Made by a program: the position numbers and the translations under genes | Assembly: GCF_900573885.1 (NCBI RefSeq) | Contig: NZ_UPSE01000198.1 | Coordinates: forward strand, 62,001 to 126,000 | DNA: 64,000 nucleotides | From: Pseudomonas viridiflava | GTDB lineage: Bacteria > Pseudomonadota > Gammaproteobacteria > Pseudomonadales > Pseudomonadaceae | Reading direction: 5' to 3' | The notes under the pieces: generated by a model | Databases searched by the model: none | Seen by the model: the letters and a program-made list of their open reading frames with translations, nothing else | Told to the model about the DNA's origin: nothing | Part shown: positions 34,330-43,225 of the stretch, one piece after another | Numbering within the stretch: position 1 is the stretch's first letter | Layout of the letters: every line of letters begins with the position of its first letter

Positions 34330-36818
34330 GTGGCTTCAAAACCCTGGCCGCTCCGGTGTTTATCGGCTTGCTTGCCGCAGCATGCGCTGTCCTGGCGTTT
34401 ACCCTGGACAGCTACTCGCTGCTGGTTTTTACCCTGTGCGCCCTGGCGGCGGTGGTGGGCGTTGGGCTGAATATTCTGATCGGCCTCAGCGGGCAGATTT
34501 CCTTTGGGCATATCGCCTTCTATGCCATCGGCGCCTATGTGTCGGCGCTGCTGACAATGGCCGGCTGGCCGCTGTGGCTGGCGCTACCCGTGGCCGGTCT
34601 GGTGAGCGGTTTGACCGGCGCGCTGCTGGCGATTCCGGCGTTGCGGGTGAGCGGGCCTTATCTGGCGATGATCACCATTGCCTTCGCCTTTGTGGTGCAC
34701 CACGGCCTCATCGAATGGCGTGGCGTGACCGGTGGCTCCAATGGCTTGATGGGCATTCCGATGCCCGAGTTCGCCGGGCTTGATCCCATGGTGCTGCTGG
34801 CCCTGCTGGCGGCCGCCCTGATGATCGGCGCGCTGCTGTTCTACCAGCGCATGAGCCGCAGCAGTTGGGGCATGGCCATGCGCGCGGTAAAGGCTTCTGA
34901 AATCGCCGCGCGTTCGCTGGGTTTCAATCCTGTGCTGAGCAAGACCCTGGCGTTTGCCTTGTCGGCAGCATTGACCGGTCTGGCCGGTGGGTTGCTCGCG
35001 CCGCTGTTGATGTTTATCAACCCCGAGTCGTTCCCGTTTTCCCAGTCCATTCTGTTTGTGCTGGCGGTGATCGTCGGCGGCAGCGGCATGCTGTTCGGGC
35101 CGCTGATTGGCGCGTTGCTGATTGTGCTGGTGCCCGAGCTGCTGTCGAACTTTGCCGAGTACCGGTTGCTGATTTTTTCCGCGCTGTTGCTACTGGTGCT
35201 GTGGATCGCCCCCAACGGTTTGCTCGGCGCCATTGCTGCGCGCTGGCTGAAGCCGACCCGCCTGCTGCCGCCCACGCAAATAAACGGCGAACGCATCGCT
35301 GCGCATTTGCGCAGCCGCGGGCCGGCGACCGGCTTGCAGGTCAGCGACATCGGCATCCGCTTCGGCGGTGTGCAGGCCGCACAACACGTACACCTGCGTG
35401 CGCCGGCTGGCAGCATCACCAGCATCATCGGGCCTAACGGCGCCGGCAAAACCACGGTGCTGAACATGATCAGCGGCTTCTATGCGCCGGACAGCGGGCA
35501 GATCGAATTGCAACAACCGTTGGCGGGCTTGCCGGCCTGGAAAAGCGCCCGCGCCGGTATCGCCCGTACTTACCAGACCACGCTGCTTTTTGGCGAACTG
35601 TCGGTGCTCGACAACGTGCTGGTGGCCATGCAGAAAGGTCGCCTGGGGCTCGCCTTCAGCCTGCCCACGGCCGGGCAGCGCAGCCTGGCGATGGACCTGC
35701 TGGCCTTGGTGGGCTATCGCGGTGAAGTGAATATTGCCGCCGATGAGTTGCCCCACGTGGACCGCCGCGTGGTGGAAATTGCCCGTGCGTTGGCCACTGC
35801 GCCGCTGGTGCTGCTGCTTGACGAACCGGCCGCCGGCCTCAGCCGCGCCGACACCGATGAGCTGGCCGTGCTGCTGCGCAAGCTGGCTGATTTCGGCCTG
35901 ACGGTGATTCTGGTTGAGCACGATATGCAGTTGGTGATGGCGGTGTCCGAGCACCTGCTGGTGCTGGATGCGGGCAAGCCGATTGCCAGCGGCCCACCGG
36001 CTGAAATTCGCCAGAATGCGCAGGTGATCGCCGCGTACCTGGGCGGCACCGATTACCAGGCAACACCACGGCCACACATCTGGGATGGCAGCCGCGACGC
36101 GCGCCTGTACGTCAAAGACCTGGTGATCGACTACGGCGCCTCGCCGGTGGTGAACAAGGTCAATCTGGTGGTAAACCCCGGCGAGCTGGTGGCCATTCTC
36201 GGCGCCAACGGCGCCGGCAAGTCGAGCATTCTGCAGTGCCTGGCGGGGCTGCATCGGGCGAGCGGCGGCAGCGTGCTGCTGGACGATGAAAATATCGAGC
36301 AAGCCAGCGCCAGCCATATCGCCGCGCGCGGTCTGGCACTGGTGCCTGAAGGGCGCCAGGTGTTCCCGTATCTGAGCGTGCGCGACAACCTGCTGCTCGG
36401 CGGTTATTCGCGCCCCGAGGCGTTCGATGCCGAGGCGGAAATCGAGGCCATCCTCACGCGCTTCCCACGGTTGCGTGACCGCATCGACAACCCGGCGGGG
36501 CTGCTTTCCGGTGGCGAGCAGCAGATGGTGGCGGTAGGCAGAGGCTTGATGGCCAAGCCGAAGATTCTGTTGCTCGACGAACCCTCGCTGGGCCTGTCAC
36601 CGGCCATGATCGGCGAGCTGTACGACGCGCTCGCCGCGTTGCGCGATGAAGGCGTGACCATTCTCCTGGTCGACCAAATGGCCAACCTGGCGCTGCAAGT
36701 GGCCGACCGTGCCTATGTGCTGGAAACCGGCTGCATCGTCAAAGCTGCCAGCGCCGCCGAGTTGCGCGACGACAAAGAGCTGGCGGCGGCGTACCTGGGC
36801 GAAGCGGTGGCGGTATGA
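34326..36818 (+). CDS. Triple fusion LivM permease - LivG ATPase - LivF ATPase
   Basis: An 830-residue single chain. Residues 1-305 are a LivM-like permease with about nine helices (NILIGLSGQISFGHIAFYAI). Residues about 335-580 are a LivG-like ATPase with Walker A GPNGAGKTT near 367 and LLLLDEPAAGLS near 495. Residues about 592-830 are a LivF-like ATPase with GANGAGKSS near 624, LLSGGEQQMV near 727 and ILLLDEPSLGLSP. The first ATPase has PHVDRR where LivG usually has the LSGGQ-like signature, so one ATP site may be degenerate. Two-part M-G fusions are common; the three-part form is less so. No frameshift or stop separates the parts. Confidence 0.93.
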   Translation: MSGFKTLAAPVFIGLLAAACAVLAFTLDSYSLLVFTLCALAAVVGVGLNILIGLSGQISFGHIAFYAIGAYVSALLTMAGWPLWLALPVAGLVSGLTGALLAIPALRVSGPYLAMITIAFAFVVHHGLIEWRGVTGGSNGLMGIPMPEFAGLDPMVLLALLAAALMIGALLFYQRMSRSSWGMAMRAVKASEIAARSLGFNPVLSKTLAFALSAALTGLAGGLLAPLLMFINPESFPFSQSILFVLAVIVGGSGMLFGPLIGALLIVLVPELLSNFAEYRLLIFSALLLLVLWIAPNGLLGAIAARWLKPTRLLPPTQINGERIAAHLRSRGPATGLQVSDIGIRFGGVQAAQHVHLRAPAGSITSIIGPNGAGKTTVLNMISGFYAPDSGQIELQQPLAGLPAWKSARAGIARTYQTTLLFGELSVLDNVLVAMQKGRLGLAFSLPTAGQRSLAMDLLALVGYRGEVNIAADELPHVDRRVVEIARALATAPLVLLLDEPAAGLSRADTDELAVLLRKLADFGLTVILVEHDMQLVMAVSEHLLVLDAGKPIASGPPAEIRQNAQVIAAYLGGTDYQATPRPHIWDGSRDARLYVKDLVIDYGASPVVNKVNLVVNPGELVAILGANGAGKSSILQCLAGLHRASGGSVLLDDENIEQASASHIAARGLALVPEGRQVFPYLSVRDNLLLGGYSRPEAFDAEAEIEAILTRFPRLRDRIDNPAGLLSGGEQQMVAVGRGLMAKPKILLLDEPSLGLSPAMIGELYDALAALRDEGVTILLVDQMANLALQVADRAYVLETGCIVKAASAAELRDDKELAAAYLGEAVAV

Positions 36819-38044
36819 GTGCGCTGAAAATCATCAATGCCAGGCTGGGCGAGGAGGGCGGGTTGACCGAACTGTTGGTCGAGGACGGTTATTTTGTCCA
36901 GGCCTTCAGCGCGGCTACAGGCGACTGGCACACCCTCGACCTGAACGGCCAACTGGTGTTGCCCGGTCTTATCGAAACCCATATCCATCTGGAAAAGGCC
37001 TGCATCATGCAGCGCTGCCAGTTGACCGAAGGCACGCTGGTGGAGGCCGTGGCGCAAACGCGCGCGGCCAAGGCCGGGTTTACCGAACAGGATGTCTACG
37101 AGCGCGGCGCACGGGTGCTGGAAAAAGCCATCCTGCAGGGCACCACCCATATGCGCACCCATGTTGAGCTGGACCCGCAAATCGGCCTCACCGGCTTCAA
37201 CGCCATTCGCCGTCTGCAAGCCGATTACGCCTGGGCCATTGGGCTGGAAATCTGCGTGTTTCCGCAGGAGGGCTTGCTCAACAATCCCGGCACCGAAGCA
37301 CTGCTGTGCCAGGCGCTCGAAAGCGGCGCCAGCGTACTGGGCGGTTGCCCGTATATGGATAGCGACCCCCATGGGCAGATTCAGCGGCTGTTCGAACTGG
37401 CGACGCGTTACGACTGCGACCTGGATCTGCACCTGGACTTCGACCTGAACCCCGACGACATCACCGCCCTGGAAGTGGCGCGCTGCACGGCGCTGCATGG
37501 CTGGGGCGGGCGGGTGACCATTGGCCATGCGACCAAACTCTCGGCGTTGCCCAAAGCGCAGTTGATGCCGTTGGGGCTGCATCTGGCCGAGGTGGGCGTG
37601 CAGGTGACGTGCTTGCCGAGCACGGACCTGTTTCTCACCGGCCGCGACGCCTTTCACAACAAGCCGCGCGGGCTGGCGCCGTTGGCCAACTTGCACGCAT
37701 GCGGGGTTACCTGTTCGCTGTCCACCAACAACATCGGCAACCCGTTCACGCCTTACGGCGATGCGTCGCTGGTGCGTCAGGCGAATCTGTTCGCCAACGT
37801 CTCCCAGCTGGGCACGCTGGCCGAACTTGGCCAATGCCTGGCGTGGATTTCCAGCGAGTCGGCGCGTTTGCTGCGGTTGCCGGATTACGGCTTGCTGCCT
37901 GGCTGCAAGGCAGACTTTATCGTCTTCGATGCCGACTCGCCGGCGGCGGTGATCGCTGAAATCAGTGCGCCGCTGATGGGCTTCAAAGGCGGGCGGCAAA
38001 CCTTTAGCCGGCCGGCCGGACAGTTGCTGAAGCCGGCGACCTAA
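36815..38044 (+). CDS. Amidohydrolase, cytosine deaminase-like
   Basis: A 409-residue metal-dependent hydrolase of the amidohydrolase superfamily (CodA/AtzC-like subgroup). Metal-site motifs: LIETHIHLEKACIM near 51-64, THMRTHVEL near 111, LDLHLDFDLNPDD near 207, RVTIGHATKLSAL near 231 and VTCSLSTNNIGNPFTPYGDA near 297. CodA has HxDE where this protein has HLDF, so the substrate probably differs from cytosine. It is translationally coupled to the transporter fusion by ATGA, which means the imported compound is likely its substrate. Its stop overlaps that of the convergent GntR gene. Confidence 0.85.
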   Translation: MSALKIINARLGEEGGLTELLVEDGYFVQAFSAATGDWHTLDLNGQLVLPGLIETHIHLEKACIMQRCQLTEGTLVEAVAQTRAAKAGFTEQDVYERGARVLEKAILQGTTHMRTHVELDPQIGLTGFNAIRRLQADYAWAIGLEICVFPQEGLLNNPGTEALLCQALESGASVLGGCPYMDSDPHGQIQRLFELATRYDCDLDLHLDFDLNPDDITALEVARCTALHGWGGRVTIGHATKLSALPKAQLMPLGLHLAEVGVQVTCLPSTDLFLTGRDAFHNKPRGLAPLANLHACGVTCSLSTNNIGNPFTPYGDASLVRQANLFANVSQLGTLAELGQCLAWISSESARLLRLPDYGLLPGCKADFIVFDADSPAAVIAEISAPLMGFKGGRQTFSRPAGQLLKPAT

Positions 38045-38727
38045 TCGCTCAACGCTTGCTTGAGGTTGAATTCTTCGGACTCGCCTTGCTCCAGCGCCAG
38101 TTGCGCTTCCAGCTCATCCAGATGCTCGATCATCACCGCGACGGCCTGCTGGTTATCGCCGTTTTCCAGGGCGGTGATGATCTGCTGATGTTCGTCCGAC
38201 GCGCACGAGGGCACGTCGTTGCGTTGATACAGCGCGACGATCAGCGAGCTGCGCACCATCAGGTTGGCAAGAATATCGCTGAGCACGGTGTTGCCACTGA
38301 TTTCCCCCAGCAACAGATGGAACTCGCTGAGCTCGCGCACGATGGCGCGGCGGTCAGTGTCGTTGGTGGCCTTGCGTTCGCTGTTCATATGGTTGGCGAT
38401 GCGCTGACGGTGCTTGCGCATGCTGGCCGGTGTTATGGCCTCGACAATGGCCCGCTCCACGGCGCGGCGCGCGCTGAAAATGTCCCGCGCTTCCTTGGCT
38501 GTCGGCTGCGCCACCATCGCCCCGCGGTTGGCTTCGATGGTCACTACTTTTTGCATCGCCAGGCGCTGGAGCGCCACTTGCACGTGGTTACGGTTGGCCT
38601 GCAACGATTCGACAATCTGCGCTTCGATCAGGCGTGTGCCAGGCGGCAGACGATGCTGGGCGATCGCCTTGAAAAGCTTGTCGACGATGCGTTCCACCTC
38701 AAGCTGTTTGGCGGTGACAGTGCTCAA
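38041..38727 (-). CDS. GntR-family regulator, FadR/FCD subgroup
   Basis: A 228-residue regulator with an N-terminal winged helix (RLPPGTRLIEAQIVESLQAN, then RNHVQVALQRLAMQKVVTIE) and an all-helical FCD ligand domain (RRAVERAIVEAI, ELSEFHLLLGEISGN with metal-binding-type His, and DEHQQIITALENGD). TTG at 38727 behind AGAGGA is preferred; an alternative TTG lies at 38757. It follows the gamma-glutamyltransferase-like gene on the same strand and is the best candidate to bind the TGCTAGCA pairs at both ends of the locus. Confidence 0.87.
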   Translation of the reverse strand: MSTVTAKQLEVERIVDKLFKAIAQHRLPPGTRLIEAQIVESLQANRNHVQVALQRLAMQKVVTIEANRGAMVAQPTAKEARDIFSARRAVERAIVEAITPASMRKHRQRIANHMNSERKATNDTDRRAIVRELSEFHLLLGEISGNTVLSDILANLMVRSSLIVALYQRNDVPSCASDEHQQIITALENGDNQQAVAVMIEHLDELEAQLALEQGESEEFNLKQALSD

Positions 38728-38809
38728 CCTGATCGTTCCTCTGCGGCTGACGGGCAAACGGCGGCATTATCCGCCAGCGGCCCGAACCCGGTAAACACTC
38801 GCTTGCCGC

Positions 38810-40381
38810 TCACTGCGCCTGACCCAGCGCGGTGCCTTCGCCACGGGGATCATGCATGGCCGTGCGCTGGCCTGCAGCGTCGATGGCAATGACCCCCGCG
38901 TGCCCGGTCATGGGGCTTAGCGCCGGAATGCGTTCCACCTCGTGGCCCAGCGCGGCCAGGCCCTCAATCGTGCTCGCTGGCATGGCGCCTTCGAGTTTGA
39001 GGTTGTCGGTGCTGTCGAAAAAACTGCGACCCAGCAGAAAGCGCGGCGTGTTGAGCGCTGCATCGACCGGCTGCTGGAAATCGATCAGTTGGGTGGCCAG
39101 CACCATTTGCGTCTGGGGCTGGCCGTCACCGCCCTGGGTGCCGAAAAACCAGCGGCGGCCATCGTCAGCCAGGTAACACGACGGGTTCAGCGTGTGCGCC
39201 GGCCGTTTGCCTGGCGCCCAGCCATTGGCATGCCGCGGGTCCGCGTTAAAGCCAGCCGCACGGTTCTGCCAGAGCACGCCGGTATCGCCGAGCACGCAGC
39301 CCGAGCCGAAATCGTGAAACAGGCTCTGGATCAGGCAGGCAGTGCGGCCTTGCGCATCGGTGGCCGCCATCCACGCGGTGTCGGCCGGCCGACCGGCCTC
39401 ATTCCACGGCGCGGCACGTTCGTCATCCATGGCGCTGGCGTAGCGCTCTACCTGCGCAGGGTGGAGCGTGGCGGCAAAATCCCACGGGCTGCCAACCGGG
39501 TCGCACAGCTGCGCATTGCGGCGCAACAGCCCCTGTTTGATGGCTTCAACCAGATAGTGGTAATACCGCGCGCTGCCATTCCCGGCAGCGGCCAGGGGCT
39601 TGTGCTGCAACGCCGCCATTGCCTGCAGGGTGTAAAGCCCCTGCGACGGCGGTGCGACGTTATAAAGCCGGCCGCTTCGGTAGCGCACCGAAATCGGCGC
39701 CACCTCCATGGCACGGGTGGCCGCCAGATCGGCCGCCGTCAGGCCGCAACCCAGCTCGGCAAAGGCTGCAGTGAACGCCTGGGCCAGTTCGCCTTGATAG
39801 AAATCCTGCACACCGTAGCGTGCCAGGTGGCGAAGGGTAGTGGCCAGTTGCGGCTGGCGCAGCGTATCGCCCTCACGCAGCCAGCGGCCCTCGGTCATGC
39901 ACAGCGAGTGCAGGTCTGGCAATTGCGCAATCAGCGGCTGGCGCAGCGTCTGCCAGAACAGTTGCGACTGCGATACCGGTGAGCCGGCATCGGCCATGAA
40001 CGCCGCGTCTTCCAGCACATCCGCCCAGCCCAGCGTCGAGCCCCACTGGTGCCGGCTGATCTGCGCCGCGACCTGCCAGCTCGCCAAGGCCCCGGCCGTG
40101 GTGGCCACTGACGCCGGACCGCGAACCGTGATGGCACCACCCTCCGGCAGACACGGCCCAGCCTGACCAATCCCCATGATGGTGCGCACCGTGTCGTCGT
40201 GGATCATCCACAGGGCATCGCCGCCCAGGCCGGTCATGTGGGGGAACACCGCGCCAAGCATGGCGCTGGCGGCCAGCATGGCATCGATAGCTGTGCCGCC
40301 TGCATCGAGAATCCGCATGCCAGCGGCGCTGGCCTCGGCGTGGGGCGTGCAGATTACGGCGCGGCTGGAACGGGCAATCAT
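38810..40381 (-). CDS. Gamma-glutamyltransferase family protein (Ntn hydrolase)
   Basis: A 523-residue GGT-like protein without signal peptide, so cytoplasmic, like the YwrD-type group. The N-terminus has CTPHAEASAAGMRILDAGG and FPHMTGLGGDALWMI. Autocleavage is expected before Thr335 (RPADTAWMAATDAQG), which becomes the nucleophile, and QSLFHDFGSGCVLGDTG follows. The start is the ATG at 40381; a TTG at 40429 lies inside the operator. The region before the ATG lacks a clear Shine-Dalgarno. With the transporter and amidohydrolase it suggests breakdown of an imported amide or gamma-glutamyl compound. Confidence 0.87.
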   Translation of the reverse strand: MIARSSRAVICTPHAEASAAGMRILDAGGTAIDAMLAASAMLGAVFPHMTGLGGDALWMIHDDTVRTIMGIGQAGPCLPEGGAITVRGPASVATTAGALASWQVAAQISRHQWGSTLGWADVLEDAAFMADAGSPVSQSQLFWQTLRQPLIAQLPDLHSLCMTEGRWLREGDTLRQPQLATTLRHLARYGVQDFYQGELAQAFTAAFAELGCGLTAADLAATRAMEVAPISVRYRSGRLYNVAPPSQGLYTLQAMAALQHKPLAAAGNGSARYYHYLVEAIKQGLLRRNAQLCDPVGSPWDFAATLHPAQVERYASAMDDERAAPWNEAGRPADTAWMAATDAQGRTACLIQSLFHDFGSGCVLGDTGVLWQNRAAGFNADPRHANGWAPGKRPAHTLNPSCYLADDGRRWFFGTQGGDGQPQTQMVLATQLIDFQQPVDAALNTPRFLLGRSFFDSTDNLKLEGAMPASTIEGLAALGHEVERIPALSPMTGHAGVIAIDAAGQRTAMHDPRGEGTALGQAQ

Positions 40382-40398
40382 TGGAAAGGAGGTCTCTC

Positions 40399-40429
40399 TG
40401 CTAGCTATGTCAATTTTGATTGCTAGCAA
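40399..40429 (-). promoter_or_regulatory. Paired TGCTAGCA-type operators upstream of the GGT-like gene
   Basis: TGCTAGCT at 40399-40406 and TTGCTAGCAA at 40420-40429, with cores 22 bases apart, repeat the arrangement at 32218-32249. They lie 18-48 bases before the start codon on the minus strand. TTGCTAGCAA is identical in the two places. Confidence 0.72.
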
Positions 40430-40485
40430 AGCAATAACTGTGCCCTCGCACGAAGGCGTGCGCCGTTCAGCTCAGTTTCCAGGCC

Positions 40486-40890
40486 CTAGGGCTGCGCAAA
40501 AAACTCAAAGTCTCGCGCAATCGTGCCGTCGTCGCGGTAGCTGATGTACACCACCTGACCGTCGCTGCCCGCAACAAACGCATAGGGCCATTTGCCGTTG
40601 GCTTTACGCATCTGCTCATACAGCGGCATGAAAAAATCCAGCGTCTGGCCTTGCGGGTCGTACGGCAAGTCGACAAAGAAAACCGGATAGCGACCACCGT
40701 TGCACAGCTGCAAACGGTTCAGCTTGATGCCGTTTTTCTCCAGCACCAGTCGCGTCGGGTGCTCCCAGGTGCGGAGGTCTACGTCGTGGCAATCGCTAGC
40801 CAGCGTTGTATAAAGCTCGGTCTTTTCCAGCGGGGTGCCAGCCAGGGCAAGGGCTGGCAGCAAGAGCACTAAAGGCAGAAAGCGCGGCAC
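40486..40890 (-). CDS. Secreted hypothetical protein
   Basis: A 134-residue protein with a signal peptide (residues 1-17, VLLLPALALA then GTPLE), so periplasmic. The mature part has two Cys (DCHDVDLRT and LQLCNGG) that could form a disulphide, and a YPVFFVDLPYDPQGQ segment. The frame is open to 41061, but the GTG at 40890 with GGAG upstream is favoured because it places the signal peptide first. I do not recognise the family. Confidence 0.65.
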   Translation of the reverse strand: MPRFLPLVLLLPALALAGTPLEKTELYTTLASDCHDVDLRTWEHPTRLVLEKNGIKLNRLQLCNGGRYPVFFVDLPYDPQGQTLDFFMPLYEQMRKANGKWPYAFVAGSDGQVVYISYRDDGTIARDFEFFAQP

Positions 40891-41100
40891 GGCGCGGCTC
40901 CAGAGAAGGTCGTTGAGAGGGCGGCATTCTAGGTTTTTGCCCGAGAAACTTCTCATAAAGATTCCCGCGCTTTCGCTTGCCAAAGACGCTTTGTATTGCA
41001 GATCAACCCGAGTCGTTTGGGTGTGACCCTGGGAACGGTCCGATTTTTTTCCGCTAACCACCGCCGCAGGCTGCTGCTCGGGATTAACGGAGAATAATCA

Positions 41101-42186
41101 ATGAGTGAAGGTCATTTCATCGGCCAGGGTGATAAAACCACCTGCGGCGGAAAAGTGCTGGAAGGGCATAGCGGAATCAACATGTTTGGCGTCCTTCACG
41201 CTCGCCAAGGTGATCAGGTTTCTTGCGGCAAAGACGGAAAAATCTACCGGATCGTTGGCGGCATCGCCCATATGGTCAGCCACGGCAGGCTGATGGCCGG
41301 CACGTTGGACAGCTTCAGCAGTTGCCCTTGCAAAGCCCGCCTGATCCCTTCGGTTCGTACGGCCGTTTATCACAAAGACGATGCACCGCCTGCAGCACGA
41401 ACTACTTCGGCCAGCGCTCTGCCATTGGCCCGTGCGGTTCCTGCCCAAACGGCAAACTCCGGTCAAACCGGTTTTTCCCCTCCCATCGAACCTGCGCCGG
41501 CAGAAAGGAAGGCAGAGCCAGCCACCTGCCAACACCCCGATGCGATGGAACCGGTGGCCCGCTATATCGCCGGGGAAATGAACCGCAACATCACCCATCC
41601 CTCCGTCTTGAAAATGAAAGAGCTCACCCGCTTCGACGCGGCGGCGGAACAGGCGAAGTTTGAAAAGCTCCCCTGGTATGGACGCGTTTCAGCTCCTGAT
41701 TTCCAGGCAATGGAGCTGGGTAATACAGCTGCTGCAATGGCGATTTGGGCGGAGCGGGTTGGGCAAAACAGGCCGTGGGATCACAAGCTGACGATTGAAC
41801 AACTGTTCGGCGGCGTCTGGCATAAGCACGGTCAGGTCGACTACTTCTATGACATCTGGTCGAACATCCATTACGGCTATGTGGGGCGCATTGGTGGGCT
41901 TTCCGAGGGCGTGCTTCTGGATGGCGCAGGGCTTGAGCAGATTGCTTCGGATTCCATCCGCAAAATTGGAGAATGGGACAAATTCGAAGGGCCGCATCGC
42001 TCAGCAGACATTGACGGATTAAGGGCATGGGACGACATAGGTGACCGAGTCGCTATCAGCATTGGAGTCAAGCTATGCGAGCAGCACCCAGACGGTGGGA
42101 TTACCGCAAACCTGCTCATGGATGAAGTTTTATCGTTACCACGTTCAAGCTGGGGGCGTGCCGTACGTGACCACATCTGCAAATAA
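41101..42186 (+). CDS. PAAR protein with C-terminal toxin-44-like domain (T6SS effector)
   Basis: A 361-residue specialised effector. Residues 1-85 are a PAAR domain (GHFIGQGDKTTCGGKVLEG, SCGKDGKIYRIVGG), the spike tip loaded on VgrG. A Pro/Ala-rich linker spans about 92-150. Residues 150-361 resemble the polymorphic toxin type 44 domain, with WDHK at 226-229 and YFYDIWSNIHYGYVG at 248-262 followed by LLDGAGLEQ. No VgrG, chaperone or other T6SS gene lies in the window, so this is an orphan module using a distant machine. The 3' end overlaps an immunity-like gene by 20 bases. The region has lower GC than its surroundings, suggesting acquisition by transfer. Confidence 0.85.
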   Translation: MSEGHFIGQGDKTTCGGKVLEGHSGINMFGVLHARQGDQVSCGKDGKIYRIVGGIAHMVSHGRLMAGTLDSFSSCPCKARLIPSVRTAVYHKDDAPPAARTTSASALPLARAVPAQTANSGQTGFSPPIEPAPAERKAEPATCQHPDAMEPVARYIAGEMNRNITHPSVLKMKELTRFDAAAEQAKFEKLPWYGRVSAPDFQAMELGNTAAAMAIWAERVGQNRPWDHKLTIEQLFGGVWHKHGQVDYFYDIWSNIHYGYVGRIGGLSEGVLLDGAGLEQIASDSIRKIGEWDKFEGPHRSADIDGLRAWDDIGDRVAISIGVKLCEQHPDGGITANLLMDEVLSLPRSSWGRAVRDHICK

Positions 42187-42559
42187 ACCGAAGCGACACT
42201 TTTGGCGATGGGTGCTGGCGGTATTACTTTCTCCCCTGGTCTTTTGGTATATCGCCGCGCCCCGAGTCATCTTCTATTTCTCTGACAAGGGGCAGGGACG
42301 TCTCGGATACATTTTGAACGTTCAGCACTCCATCTCCAAAGGTGAGATCTACCCTGGTGGAACTACTGGTGACGTCGGGCACATCTTTCCGGATGAACAT
42401 TTTTTTTTCGAGTTCTACTGGGTTAATGGTGGAAAATCGCACTGCACAAGGGCCAAACCGAAGTGGCCCGAGATCAATATCTACATCGGCCCAGATGGTG
42501 CTATCGATCGCAGTCGCACTGATGCCAACGTTATTGAAGAGTGCGGGCCACTGCCGTGA
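42167..42559 (+). CDS. Putative immunity protein, copy 1
   Basis: A 130-residue protein with a basic N-terminus (TSANKPKR), one transmembrane helix at about 13-31 (WVLAVLLSPLVFWYIAA) and an extracytoplasmic domain with two Cys (SHCTR and EECG). The GTG start lies within the effector's last codons, giving a 20-base overlap and translational coupling. Copies 2 and 3 begin with the same segment, which fixes this start. Toxin-adjacent position and tandem copies indicate immunity. The membrane anchor implies protection in the periplasm. No family name is known to me. Confidence 0.75.
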   Translation: MTTSANKPKRHFWRWVLAVLLSPLVFWYIAAPRVIFYFSDKGQGRLGYILNVQHSISKGEIYPGGTTGDVGHIFPDEHFFFEFYWVNGGKSHCTRAKPKWPEINIYIGPDGAIDRSRTDANVIEECGPLP

Positions 42560-42641
42560 TTGAAACGCTCAACAGCTTCGCAATTTATGAAGCCTGAAAG
42601 CGGCGAGCTATTCGACTTGCATCCGCTAATGCCCAGTTAAA

Positions 42642-42669
42642 CCGACGGCTTTGCTAATCAAGCCGTCGG
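42642..42669. repeat. Perfect inverted repeat in spacer 1
   Basis: CCGACGGCTT and AAGCCGTCGG form a perfect 10-bp stem around an 8-base loop, between immunity copies 1 and 2. No T-run follows, so it may be a processing or attenuation hairpin rather than a full terminator. Confidence 0.6.
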
Positions 42670-42751
42670 ACTAAAACCACGCCTTACTCTTTTTAAACTC
42701 CGACGTCAGCAGCCATTAGGGCCGCCACGTTCAAGGCTGGGAATTCTAAAC

Positions 42752-43144
42752 ATGGCCACATCTGCAAATAAAACGAAGCGACACTTTTGGCGCTGGGTGC
42801 TGGTGGTTTTGCTGGCGCCCTTCGTTTTTTGGTATTTCGCAACACCCCAAGTGAACTTCTATTTTTCTGAAAAAGGGCAGGGGCGTCTCGGCTACATTTT
42901 GAATGTTCAGCACAAGATCTACAAAGGCGAGATCCACCCCGGTCAAGTCACCGGTGGGCCTGGTCACATTTTCCCGGACGATCAGTTTTTCTTCGAGTTC
43001 TATTGGGTTAATGGTGAAAAGTCGCACTGCACAAGGGTCAGACCGAAGTGGCCGGATACTGATGTTTACATCGGCCCAGATGGTGCTATCGATCGCAGTC
43101 GCACTGATGCCAACGTTATTGAAGAGTGCGGGCCACTTCCCTGA
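42752..43144 (+). CDS. Putative immunity protein, copy 2
   Basis: 130 residues, the same length as copy 1 and closely similar along its whole length: TSANKTKR, helix WVLVVLLAPFVFWYFA, the GRLGYILNVQH and FFFEFYWVNG blocks, the same two Cys and an identical C-terminal third (YIGPDGAIDRSRTDANVIEE). Differences cluster just after the helix and in the central GEIHPGQVTGGPGHIFPDD region, the part most likely to contact toxin. The start is ATG. No second effector precedes it, so it is an orphan immunity copy. Confidence 0.72.
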   Translation: MATSANKTKRHFWRWVLVVLLAPFVFWYFATPQVNFYFSEKGQGRLGYILNVQHKIYKGEIHPGQVTGGPGHIFPDDQFFFEFYWVNGEKSHCTRVRPKWPDTDVYIGPDGAIDRSRTDANVIEECGPLP

Positions 43145-43225
43145 TGAAACACCTCCACAGCCTGGCCTTTTGTGAAGCCTGAAGCCGAGAGTTATGCGAC
43201 TTGCATCCGCTAGTGCCAAGTTAAA

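Noticed and set aside
35190..36317. Minus-strand frame of 375 codons opposite the ABC fusion
   Set aside because: Shadow of the ATPase domains with no recognisable feature.
36713..37999. Minus-strand frame of 428 codons opposite the amidohydrolase
   Set aside because: Antisense shadow, His/Gln/Arg-rich and without a start context.
38942..39982. Plus-strand frame opposite the GGT-like gene
   Set aside because: Antisense shadow of a well-supported Ntn hydrolase gene.
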